8,076 nucleotides of DNA, from contig JAOZSJ010000147.1 of the NCBI GenBank assembly GCA_029939715.1, positions 1 to 8,076 of the forward strand. Reading direction: 5' to 3'. The notes under the pieces were generated by a model. The model was given only the letters and a program-made list of their open reading frames with translations. It did not search any database and had not been told where the DNA came from. Source of the DNA: 4572-123 sp002084545 (lineage in GTDB: Bacteria; Desulfobacterota; Desulfobacteria; Desulfobacterales; 4572-123). Shown in pieces: positions 1-6,200 of this stretch; the stretch's first letter is position 1, and every line of letters begins with the position of its first letter. Both the position numbers and the translations under genes were made by a program.

Positions 1-501
1 GGTTTTGTGCCGGTCATCGTCGCTATTGTCAGTAATTCGGTTGGTCGGGTCGCCTTCACGCATCATCTGATCAAGGATTTTACATTCCGGTTTTCCCGGA
101 ACGATCCCTTCCAATTCAGCCTCCATGACCATAATTCCTTCTTGATTGTGGAAAACGGCATCCGCCCCGGCCCGGCCCCTGCTGTCGATTTTTGTAATGG
201 TCAGGCGGCATTCAATGGTGTCGCCGAAATAGACCGGTGCCCTGAAGTGAAAGTTCATGCGCGAGGCCAGCCATCCGACCTGCCCGCCGATTTCTGTGAC
301 CATGCTGCCCACCAGAAGGCCATGGCAGATCCGCCCCTTCATGTTTTTGACCGAGGCATAGCGCTCGTCATAATGGATCGGGTTATAATCTTTTGAAATA
401 TCGCCGAATATTTTTGTATCCGCCTCCGTAAAGGTACGTCGGACAATCAGAGTATCGCCACTTTTCAGGCCTTTTATTGCTTTTTTACGAATCGCTGTCA
501 T
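1..501 (-). CDS. MaoC-like (R)-specific enoyl-CoA hydratase/dehydratase, 3' end cut by window edge
   Basis: The 167 visible codons are open to the left edge, so the stop lies outside the window. The protein reads as a single hot-dog domain of the MaoC/PhaJ family, which hydrates trans-2-enoyl-CoA to (R)-3-hydroxyacyl-CoA (or the reverse) in the cytoplasm. The hydratase signature D-x4-H is present as DYNPIH (Asp38, His43), followed by the usual RICHGLLVGSM segment (residues 57-67) and FRAPVYFGDT (86-95). Family members are usually 130-160 residues, so the gene should end soon beyond the edge. The start ATG at 501 has AGGAA at 509-513, 7 bases upstream, and overlaps the end of the carbonic anhydrase-like gene by 17 bases, which suggests translational coupling. 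The acidic C-terminal tail (DNSDDD) looks disordered. The exact substrate cannot be told; a related dehydratase acting on another acyl-CoA is possible. Confidence 0.88.
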   Translation of the reverse strand, partial: MTAIRKKAIKGLKSGDTLIVRRTFTEADTKIFGDISKDYNPIHYDERYASVKNMKGRICHGLLVGSMVTEIGGQVGWLASRMNFHFRAPVYFGDTIECRLTITKIDSRGRAGADAVFHNQEGIMVMEAELEGIVPGKPECKILDQMMREGDPTNRITDNSDDDRHKT

Positions 502-1027
502 GGCTCGGTTCCTGTATCGCATGGATTTGCCGGTGCTGTCGGGCGGTGTCGGCATACTTGAGTGCTCTTTTTTTATGCGTTTCGATAATGCCGGTGGCCA
601 GGTCTTTCTTGATTGCAGCAGGTATTCCTGTTGCCAGCTGGCACGGGCCGATGACCTGCCCTTCTTTTACCAACGCTCCCGCGCCTACGATGGAGCCGGA
701 TTTGATCAGGGCCTTGTTCAGCACCACGGCATTTATACCGATCAGGCTGTCGTCTTCCACTGTGCAGCCGTGAACTACGGCATTATGTCCCACGGTAACT
801 CGGTCGCCTATCCTGGCCGGCTTGCCCGGGTCGGCATGGACTGTGCAATTATCCTGGATATTGGTGTCGCAGCCCACTTTTATCGAGTCGGTATCGCCTC
901 TCAGGACAGCCCCATACCAGACACTTGAATTGTCCTGAATCACTACATCCCCGATAATCATCGCGGTGGGTGCGATAAAAACATTTTTACCGATTTTCGG
1001 TGTTTTACCGTTGTATGCCATGATCAT
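485..1027 (-). CDS. Gamma-class carbonic anhydrase family protein (left-handed beta-helix; YrdA/PaaY-like)
   Basis: This is a 180-residue protein made of hexapeptide repeats (residues about 10-140) that fold as a left-handed beta-helix and normally form a trimer with zinc or iron at the subunit interfaces. Residues matching the gamma-carbonic anhydrase site are visible: Arg43 and Asp45 (LRGDTD), Gln58 and Asp59 (IQDN), and the metal histidines His64 (VHAD), His81 and His86 (GHNAVVHG). The short VHADPGKP loop shows it is the CamH/YrdA type, without the acidic loop of the archaeal Cam enzyme. I chose the ATG at 1027 because AGGAG lies 8 bases upstream; a reading from 1105 would add 26 residues without a helix repeat, and 180 residues is the family's normal size. 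It overlaps the MaoC-like gene by 17 bases and faces an acyl-CoA dehydrogenase. The role could be CO2/bicarbonate conversion or, as in PaaY, hydrolysis of acyl-CoA thioesters. Confidence 0.92.
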   Translation of the reverse strand: MIMAYNGKTPKIGKNVFIAPTAMIIGDVVIQDNSSVWYGAVLRGDTDSIKVGCDTNIQDNCTVHADPGKPARIGDRVTVGHNAVVHGCTVEDDSLIGINAVVLNKALIKSGSIVGAGALVKEGQVIGPCQLATGIPAAIKKDLATGIIETHKKRALKYADTARQHRQIHAIQEPSHDSDS

Positions 1028-1035
1028 TTTAAAAA

Positions 1036-1040
1036 CTCCT
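1036..1040 (-). promoter_or_regulatory. Ribosome binding site fixing the start of the gamma-carbonic anhydrase-like gene
   Basis: AGGAG on the minus strand sits 8 bases before the ATG at 1027 and 14 bases before a second in-frame ATG at 1021. It therefore favours 1027 over both 1021 and the upstream ATG at 1105. Confidence 0.75.
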
Positions 1041-1069
1041 CGTATCGATGAACAGCCAAAATAAAACCG

Positions 1070-1099
1070 TTGACAACCAATCGCATATTTTCCTATAGG
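1070..1099 (+). promoter_or_regulatory. Candidate sigma-70 promoter for the acyl-CoA dehydrogenase gene
   Basis: A perfect -35 hexamer TTGACA (1070-1075) is followed after 18 bases by TATAGG (1094-1099), giving a transcript start near 1106 and a leader of about 45 bases. The promoter lies in the 124-base divergent gap and is bracketed by an imperfect inverted repeat, GTTGACAACC (1069-1078) and GGTATCAAC (1098-1106). This is read by eye only. Confidence 0.5.
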
Positions 1100-1151
1100 T
1101 ATCAACTGAATTCATGTCTTAATATATAAATCAAAATTTAAGGAGTGAATC

Positions 1152-2849
1152 ATGGTCTTGTTAAATCCCAAATCGCAAACGTTTGATCATCTTGACGAAC
1201 CGTCTCGACAAATTATGCTCAAAACCATTGATTTTTTTGAAAAAAAAGGAAAGGCCGGTATCAAAAACGATGATCATGAACGGGTCTGGTATGCGGATTT
1301 TATTGATTTTATAAAAAAAGAAAAAATATTTGCAACGCTTCTGACTCCCGCTGCCATGGGCAGCGGCAATACTCGATGGGACACCTTTCGCAACTGTGAT
1401 TTCAACGAAATTCTCGGTTTTTACGGTCTTCCCTACTGGTATACCTGGCAGGTAACCATCCTGGGACTCGGTCCCATCTGGATGAGCAGCAACCAGGCGA
1501 TCAAAAAGAAAACCGCGAAACTGCTCGAGGAGGGCGGTATCTTTGCTTTTGGACTTTCGGAAAAGGCCCACGGGGCCGATCTTTACGCCAGTGAAATGGC
1601 CTTAACCCCCCTGGGCAACGGCAAATACGTGGCGGACGGCGGCAAATACTATATCGGCAATGCCAACGAGGCTGCACTGGTATCTACATTCGGCAAGGAT
1701 TCCGAAACAGATGAATATGTGTTTTTTGCCGTGGATTCACGGCATGATAATTATGAATGCGTGAAGAACGTATGCAATTCACAGAATTTTGTGGCCGAGT
1801 ATGCCCTGCATTCATATCCTGTCACCGATGCCGACATGCTTTCAAGGGGCACCGATGCCTGGGACGCGGCCCTTAATACCGTCAATGTGGGCAAATATAA
1901 CCTGGGCTGGGCCTCCATCGGTATCTGCACCCATGCCTTTTATGAATCCATCACTCATGCTGCAAGCCGAAACCTTTTTAAGCACTTTGTCACCGATTTT
2001 CCTCATATCCGGCAGATGTTTGTGGATGCCTACACCCGCCTTGCGGCCATGAAACTCTTTGCCCTGCGCAATGCAGATTACATGCGCAGCGCCTCTTCCA
2101 ATGACCGGCGTTATCTGCTCTACAATCCCATGACCAAGATGAAGGTTACCACTCAGGGCGAAGAGGTAATCAATTTGCTGTGGGATGTGATTGCGGCCAA
2201 GGGCTTTGAAAAAGACATGTATTTTGAAATGGCGGCCCGCGATATCCGGGCTCTGCCCAAGCTCGAAGGCACGATTCATGTAAATATGGCCCTGATCGTC
2301 AAGTTCATGGCAAACTATTTTTTTAATCCGGACACTTTTCCCGAAATTCTCAAAGTCAGCGATGCCCGCAATGATGATTTTCTTTTCAATCAGGGCCCCA
2401 CCAGGGGTCTTGGGAATATCCGGTTTCATGATTTCAACATCGCCTACAGCAGCATGGACCTGCCCAATACAGCCATTTTCCGGGAGCAGATCGAAGAGTT
2501 GAAGCAATTTCTCCTGCAGGCGGCACCGGACAAGGCTCAAATCAGAGATATCGATTTCCTCCTGATTCTGGGCGAACTGTTTACACTGGTGGCCTACGGC
2601 CAGTTGATTATTGAAAAAGCCCATATCGAAAAAATCGATCCGGATCTGATTGATCAGATATTTGATTTCATGATCCGCGATTTTTCAAAATTCGCCCTGC
2701 AGCTCTATTCAAAAACCAGCAGCACCGCCATACAGATGGAACTGGCCCTGAAAATGATTCGAAAGCCGGCCGTCAATCCCGATCTTTTCAGTAAGATATG
2801 GAAAGATTACGTATATCCCCTGAAGGGATCATATGAAATGAATCCCTGA
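1152..2849 (+). CDS. Acyl-CoA dehydrogenase family flavoprotein, long form (565 aa)
   Basis: The protein should catalyse FAD-dependent alpha,beta-desaturation of an acyl-CoA in the cytoplasm, passing electrons to an electron-transfer flavoprotein. An alpha-helical N-terminal domain (about 1-125) leads to a beta-domain signature, FAFGLSEKAHGADLY (131-145) and GKYVADGGKYYIGNAN (157-172), which matches the FAD/substrate segment of the family. The C-terminal helical domain carries DIRALPKLEGTIHVN (364-378); Glu372 of LEGT aligns with the catalytic base of medium-chain acyl-CoA dehydrogenase. At 565 residues it is far longer than the usual 380-400; roughly the last 130-180 residues form an extra, mostly helical extension, as in very-long-chain-type enzymes or AidB-like proteins. 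The ATG at 1152 has AAGGAG 6 bases upstream. It is transcribed alone and divergently from the gamma-CA/MaoC pair. The substrate is unknown, and no ETF gene is in view. Confidence 0.88.
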   Translation: MVLLNPKSQTFDHLDEPSRQIMLKTIDFFEKKGKAGIKNDDHERVWYADFIDFIKKEKIFATLLTPAAMGSGNTRWDTFRNCDFNEILGFYGLPYWYTWQVTILGLGPIWMSSNQAIKKKTAKLLEEGGIFAFGLSEKAHGADLYASEMALTPLGNGKYVADGGKYYIGNANEAALVSTFGKDSETDEYVFFAVDSRHDNYECVKNVCNSQNFVAEYALHSYPVTDADMLSRGTDAWDAALNTVNVGKYNLGWASIGICTHAFYESITHAASRNLFKHFVTDFPHIRQMFVDAYTRLAAMKLFALRNADYMRSASSNDRRYLLYNPMTKMKVTTQGEEVINLLWDVIAAKGFEKDMYFEMAARDIRALPKLEGTIHVNMALIVKFMANYFFNPDTFPEILKVSDARNDDFLFNQGPTRGLGNIRFHDFNIAYSSMDLPNTAIFREQIEELKQFLLQAAPDKAQIRDIDFLLILGELFTLVAYGQLIIEKAHIEKIDPDLIDQIFDFMIRDFSKFALQLYSKTSSTAIQMELALKMIRKPAVNPDLFSKIWKDYVYPLKGSYEMNP

Positions 2850-3132
2850 TCCGGAACAGAAGGGTCGATGCGGTTCTTAATCGGCTCGAACAAACATCCC
2901 TGGCTGCGGAGAAAGCCGTATGGCATCCAACGCCCTGTATGATTTTTCCCCGTTTTTTATTTTTTCGCAATGTAAACAAATTAGACTGTTTATCCGTCAT
3001 ATATTGTAAAAGAGCAAAGGGCGGAGTAAAATGAAAAAAATCCGGCTGCACAGACATTCAGGGTGCTGACGAAAACTGAGGTTGTATCTTTTCCAGTGAT
3101 TTAAGAGGCGTTTACGAAACAGGGGATAACAG
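2850..3132. other. Intergenic region between acyl-CoA dehydrogenase and sigma-factor operon
   Basis: This 283-base gap holds no convincing gene. Its middle (about 2941-2980) is rich in T runs, which could help end the upstream transcript, but I see only weak 4-base stems and no classical terminator. The right part contains the candidate promoter for the sigma operon and a possible 12-codon leader reading frame at 3031-3069. Confidence 0.6.
3004..3032 (+). promoter_or_regulatory. Candidate sigma-70 promoter of the ECF sigma operon
   Basis: TTGTAA (3004-3009), a 17-base spacer and TAAAAT (3027-3032) match four and five of six consensus bases. The transcript would start near 3039 and leave a leader of about 90 bases. 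No clear GAAC-type ECF -35 was recognised upstream, so self-activation by the sigma factor is not evident from sequence. Confidence 0.35.
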
Positions 3133-3789
3133 ATGTCGAAAATTGAGACGGTTCCTCTAAATTCAGACCAGGGGGCAGTTTCCGCCCGGGTAATTGATAC
3201 TGTCTCTGAAATCGGTGGATGGGTAAAAAAGGCAAAACGCGGTAACCGTCACGCATGCAATCAACTGGCGGAGCAGTTTCAGGATAGTATATTTAAAATG
3301 GTTTTTTATCGCCTTCGTTCCAGGTCGGATGCCGAGGATCTTACCCAGGAAATTTTTCTGCAGGCATTCAAAAATTTGTCGCGTCTGAAACAGGACGAGC
3401 GCTTTAAAAGCTGGCTGTTCAGCATAGCCTTAAACCGGGTTCGCGATTACTACCGTAAAAAAAAATTAAGATCTTTTTTCATGACCTCCATTGAAAGCGA
3501 AGAAAAGGCCGGCCGGACACCCGAAAAGAAAGATGACGGCAGCGCCGGGGCACTGCAACGGGTAATTCGCAAGGATTTCTGGAAGCAGGTGGACATACTG
3601 CTGGGAAAAATGTCTAAAATGGAAAGAGAAGTGTTTAGATTACGTTTCATGGATCAGTTGAGTATACGGGAAGTATCCCTGGTACTTAAAAGAAATGAAA
3701 GTACAGTCAAGACCCATCTGTACAGGGGGATTAAGAAATTCCGGAAAGAGACTTCCATGCATGATTTTTTACAGGAGGTAATGTCATGA
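3133..3789 (+). CDS. ECF-type (RpoE-like) RNA polymerase sigma factor
   Basis: This is a 218-residue sigma-70 family protein of the extracytoplasmic-function type, containing only regions 2 and 4. Region 2 spans about 44-112 with the core-binding segment DAEDLTQEIFLQAFKNL (66-82) and the -10-recognition segment FKSWLFSIALNRVRDYYRKK (91-110). Region 4 spans about 150-204, with a helix-turn-helix LSIREVSLVLKRNESTVKTH (176-195) that reads the -35 element. An extra N-terminal stretch of about 30 residues precedes region 2. AGGGGA lies 6 bases before the ATG. The stop overlaps the next gene's start (ATGA at 3786-3789), and that gene encodes a zinc-finger anti-sigma factor, so this sigma factor is probably held inactive until an envelope signal arrives. 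The ECF subgroup and regulon cannot be told from this window. Confidence 0.93.
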   Translation: MSKIETVPLNSDQGAVSARVIDTVSEIGGWVKKAKRGNRHACNQLAEQFQDSIFKMVFYRLRSRSDAEDLTQEIFLQAFKNLSRLKQDERFKSWLFSIALNRVRDYYRKKKLRSFFMTSIESEEKAGRTPEKKDDGSAGALQRVIRKDFWKQVDILLGKMSKMEREVFRLRFMDQLSIREVSLVLKRNESTVKTHLYRGIKKFRKETSMHDFLQEVMS

Positions 3790-4337
3790 GTACCAATCAG
3801 GATGCGCATCTGAATGAAGATCAGCTTCTTCGGGTGTTCGTGGATAAGGTCGGACTGCCGGATACGGCACGGACGCATCTGGCCGGATGTCCGCTGTGCC
3901 GCGCTAAAAAGCAGCGAATTGAAAATGATTTGGCTGCATTTGGAAAAATTGCCCGGCAGTCTGTCCCAAAACAGCAAAAACGGGTGCGATTGCCGGCGGA
4001 TGCTTCTCCCTCCCGGAAACTGTCCGGGTGGTACCGGCTGACGGCAATGGGGGCGGCCGTCGCGGTACTTCTGGTTATCAGCGTTATCTGGTGGCCCGGC
4101 AGAGGTCTGCTTGTGCCGGACAAAAATACTCCCGTGGCGGCATGGGACCGGCAGGATGATGAAAAGTTCATGGCCCAGATCCGGGTACTCACCGAAAATG
4201 ATCTGCCCCAGGTGTATCTCGATATTTCCGCAGGGCTGGACTATGAGGATAATGAAGAATTTATCGACTTTGTCGTTCCATCTCTTGACCAGGATTCACT
4301 GTCTTATGATTTTGCAAACAGGAGATCTTTATCATGA
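3786..4337 (+). CDS. Single-pass membrane anti-sigma factor with zinc-finger (ZAS/zf-HC2-like) domain
   Basis: The 183-residue protein has a cytoplasmic N-terminal domain with the ZAS signature H-x3-C-x2-C (His31, Cys35, Cys38 in HLAGCPLC) plus an upstream candidate ligand, His8. These typically bind zinc and wrap the cognate sigma factor. A basic linker leads to one hydrophobic segment (about 86-103, MGAAVAVLLVISVIWW), leaving a periplasmic tail of about 80 residues. That tail ends in a very acidic stretch: nine Asp/Glu and no Lys/Arg between 151 and 176. AGGAGG stands 7 bases before the ATG, and both gene junctions are ATGA overlaps, so the three proteins are probably made in step. The expected job is to sequester the ECF sigma factor encoded just upstream and release it on a periplasmic signal. 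I saw no known protease-cleavage motif. Confidence 0.88.
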   Translation: MSTNQDAHLNEDQLLRVFVDKVGLPDTARTHLAGCPLCRAKKQRIENDLAAFGKIARQSVPKQQKRVRLPADASPSRKLSGWYRLTAMGAAVAVLLVISVIWWPGRGLLVPDKNTPVAAWDRQDDEKFMAQIRVLTENDLPQVYLDISAGLDYEDNEEFIDFVVPSLDQDSLSYDFANRRSLS

Positions 4338-4765
4338 TAAAAAAAATATTAGGCGGCATGCTGTGTGTAACTCTTTTGCTTTTACCCGTCGCTGTACTGT
4401 GCGGCCAGGATCTGCCGGGCGGAAAATGGTGGCGCGTTCCGCGCATAGCTGAATCCCTGGGGCTGAATCAAGACCAGATACAGCAGTTGGACCGGGAGTT
4501 TGTCCGCAGCCGGCGCAACATGTTCGAACTTAAAAGCAATATGGAAAGAGAGCGTTTTGAACTTGATAATCTGATGGAAAAAAATAATATAGATGAGGCT
4601 GCCACCATGCGGCAGCTAAAAAGATTTCAAGAATCACGCTCCCTGCTGGCCAAGGAAAAATTTAAGTTCGTGATTAAAGTAAAGGGGATAATAGGAAATA
4701 AAAGCTTTAAGAAGCTCAAGAAATTTTATGAAAAGCGCAGGCTCGGCAAAGAGAAGAAACAGTAA
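4334..4765 (+). CDS. Small periplasmic Spy/CpxP/CnrX-like protein, likely sensor or modulator of the anti-sigma factor
   Basis: The 143-residue protein starts with a signal peptide: KK at 3-4, hydrophobic core to about 22, probable cleavage near LCG/QD at 24. The Cys there lacks a proper lipobox, because Leu precedes it. The mature part is almost all helical and highly charged, with one LTxxQ-like motif (GLNQDQIQQL, 43-52) as in Spy, CpxP and ZraP; the second copy near 118-128 is degenerate. There is no histidine anywhere, and both cysteines lie in the signal region, so the metal site of CnrX or ZraP relatives seems absent. The C-terminal 34 residues carry 14 Lys/Arg. AGGAG lies 9 bases before the ATG, which overlaps the anti-sigma stop. 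By analogy with CnrYXH and CpxP it may bind the periplasmic tail of the anti-sigma factor. Family placement is from motif and context only. Confidence 0.72.
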   Translation: MIKKILGGMLCVTLLLLPVAVLCGQDLPGGKWWRVPRIAESLGLNQDQIQQLDREFVRSRRNMFELKSNMERERFELDNLMEKNNIDEAATMRQLKRFQESRSLLAKEKFKFVIKVKGIIGNKSFKKLKKFYEKRRLGKEKKQ

Positions 4766-4774
4766 GGAAATGCT

Positions 4775-5893
4775 TTAATACGGCTTTTTATACCCTCCCG
4801 GAATCCCCTCGGGTGAAAAGACAATCTGCCAGAGTTGGAGCTGTCTGGCCCGGAAACAGCCCGCACACCCGAGCAGGTAGTATTCCCACATACGGTAGAA
4901 ACGCTCATCATACTTTTCTTTCAACTCTTTCCAGTTGCTTTTGAAATTTTGATACCAGCACATCAGTGTCTTATCATAATCAGCACCGAAATTATGCCAG
5001 TCTTCCATAACAAAGTTCTTCTCACTGGCTTCAAGCAACTGTTTTCCGGAAGGAATCATTGAATTAGGAAAAATATATCGTTCAATCCAGGCATCAACAT
5101 TGACCTCAGACTCATTCGATCCGATGGTATGCAGCAAAAACAGGCCGTCTTCCGCCAGATGTTCCCTGGCCACCTTGAAAAAAACAGCATAATTTTTGAC
5201 ACCCACATGTTCCACCATACCCACTGATACGATGCGATCATAGGTCCCCTCCAGGCTTCGGTAATCCTGCAGGCGGATCTCCACGGGAAGCCCCCGGCAC
5301 AGATTTTCGGCAAATGAAGCCTGCTGCCGGGAAACCGTTATGCCGTCAACTTTGACATCATATTTTTCCGCGGCATATCTGGCGGTACCGCCCCAGCCGC
5401 AGCCAATATCCAGAAGGTGCATACCTGGTTTTAAACCAAGTTTGCGGCATATCAGGTCGAGTTTGTGCTCCTGCGCCTGATCCAGGTCGACAGCATTTTC
5501 CCAGTATCCGCAACTATAAATCATCAACTTGTCAAGCATCCTGCGATAGAGCCTGTTTCCTATATCATAGTGTCGTTTGCCTATTTCAAAGGCCTGTGAG
5601 CGTCTTCCCATATTGATAAGACGGGCTTTGAGGATTTTAAGAGAATCAGTAATGGAGATAACCGCCTTGTCTAATTTTTTAAGAAGAATCCTGTAGAAAA
5701 ATTCATCAAGCCTCTCACAATCCCACCATCCGTCCATGTAAGATTCCCCCAGCCCCAGGGAGCCTTTGGTGAGCACTTTTTCGAAAAAATTTTCATTATG
5801 AATCCGGATGTCCCAGGGGTGCGGGCCGTTGATTTGAATATTGGCGGATTCGAGCAACTGGCAGGCCGTCTTTTTAAAGTTGTTTTGTTTCAT
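4775..5893 (-). CDS. cfa: Cyclopropane-fatty-acyl-phospholipid synthase
   Basis: The enzyme transfers a methylene group from S-adenosylmethionine to cis double bonds of membrane phospholipid acyl chains, working at the inner face of the membrane. The 372-residue protein resembles E. coli Cfa (382) along its whole length. It has an N-terminal lipid-binding domain (GSLGLGESYMDGWWDCERLD, 44-63) and a Rossmann SAM domain with LDIGCGWGG (161-169). The bicarbonate/active-site residues known from E. coli Cfa all have counterparts: Cys128 (YSCGYW), Glu228 (MVEHVG), His255 (LLHTIGS) and Tyr306 (GADYDKTL). I chose the ATG at 5893 because AAGGA lies 7 bases upstream and the N-terminus then matches Cfa; an upstream ATG at 6040 would add 49 low-complexity residues and cross the promoter. 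It converges on the periplasmic-protein gene with only 9 bases between the stops. Confidence 0.95.
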   Translation of the reverse strand: MKQNNFKKTACQLLESANIQINGPHPWDIRIHNENFFEKVLTKGSLGLGESYMDGWWDCERLDEFFYRILLKKLDKAVISITDSLKILKARLINMGRRSQAFEIGKRHYDIGNRLYRRMLDKLMIYSCGYWENAVDLDQAQEHKLDLICRKLGLKPGMHLLDIGCGWGGTARYAAEKYDVKVDGITVSRQQASFAENLCRGLPVEIRLQDYRSLEGTYDRIVSVGMVEHVGVKNYAVFFKVAREHLAEDGLFLLHTIGSNESEVNVDAWIERYIFPNSMIPSGKQLLEASEKNFVMEDWHNFGADYDKTLMCWYQNFKSNWKELKEKYDERFYRMWEYYLLGCAGCFRARQLQLWQIVFSPEGIPGGYKKPY

Positions 5894-5900
5894 ACTGTTT

Positions 5901-5905
5901 TCCTT
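5901..5905 (-). promoter_or_regulatory. Ribosome binding site fixing the cfa start
   Basis: AAGGA on the minus strand sits 7 bases before the ATG at 5893. No comparable site was found before the upstream in-frame ATG at 6040. Confidence 0.75.
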
Positions 5906-5997
5906 ATATAGTTTATTAAGAAGTGAAACTATTGTCCGGGTTTCAGTAGAATTAAAAAAGATAGCGGTCGACGCTGATTTTTTGCAAATATACAGTG

Positions 5998-6028
5998 AGT
6001 ATAGCTTAAAAATGATCAGGATTGTCAA
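5998..6028 (-). promoter_or_regulatory. Candidate sigma-70 promoter of cfa
   Basis: On the minus strand a perfect TTGACA (6028-6023) is followed by a 19-base spacer and TATACT (6003-5998, five of six consensus bases). Transcription would start near 5991. The spacer is longer than the usual 17, which may lower basal activity or need an activator. Confidence 0.6.
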
Positions 6029-6045
6029 GTATTTTTTCAAATTCC

Positions 6046-6074
6046 TTGATGATCCGGGGGCATTGTCGTATATC
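6046..6074 (+). promoter_or_regulatory. Weak candidate promoter for the unknown gene at 6201
   Basis: TTGATG (6046-6051) and TATATC (6069-6074) are 17 bases apart, each matching four consensus bases. It lies back to back with the cfa promoter and would leave a leader of about 120 bases. The match is weak. Confidence 0.25.
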
Positions 6075-6200
6075 TCCTTTATTCAACAATCCGGACTTAA
6101 ATACAGGCCGGTTTGAAGGGACAGTAAACAAACACGAAGTATTGTTGTTTTTTCATGAAAGGCTCCCGAGCCGGAGTAATTCAGGGAAAATTGAACATCC

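Larger units (their letters stand above)
5894..6200. other. Divergent intergenic region (cfa / unknown gene)
   Basis: This 307-base, AT-rich region has no gene of its own. It holds a good minus-strand promoter for cfa at 5998-6028, a weaker plus-strand candidate at 6046-6074, and a cfa leader of about 98 bases with a short GC-rich dyad (AGCG/CGCT at 5963-5974). I see nothing else convincing between 6075 and 6200. Confidence 0.7.

Noticed and set aside
7..396. 129-codon plus-strand frame at the left edge
   Set aside because: It is the antisense shadow of the MaoC-like gene, whose catalytic motif is plain on the minus strand.
1842..2624. 260-codon open frame on the minus strand inside the acyl-CoA dehydrogenase gene
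   Set aside because: It is antisense to a gene with a clear family signature and has no recognisable domain; such frames are a codon-bias shadow.
2910..2970. Possible terminator after the acyl-CoA dehydrogenase (GGCT/AGCC stem, later T runs)
   Set aside because: The stem is short and separated from the T-rich stretch by more than 30 bases.
2788..3057. 89-codon minus-strand frame in the gap after the acyl-CoA dehydrogenase
   Set aside because: No ribosome binding site before its ATG, low protein-like character, and it runs antisense into the dehydrogenase end.
6004..6022. MerR-type operator dyad within the 19-base cfa promoter spacer
   Set aside because: Only a short off-centre TGATCA palindrome is present; no long symmetric arms.
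5894..6040. Upstream in-frame ATG at 6040 giving a 421-residue Cfa
   Set aside because: The extra 49 residues resemble nothing in Cfa, lack a ribosome binding site and would place the start upstream of the likely promoter.
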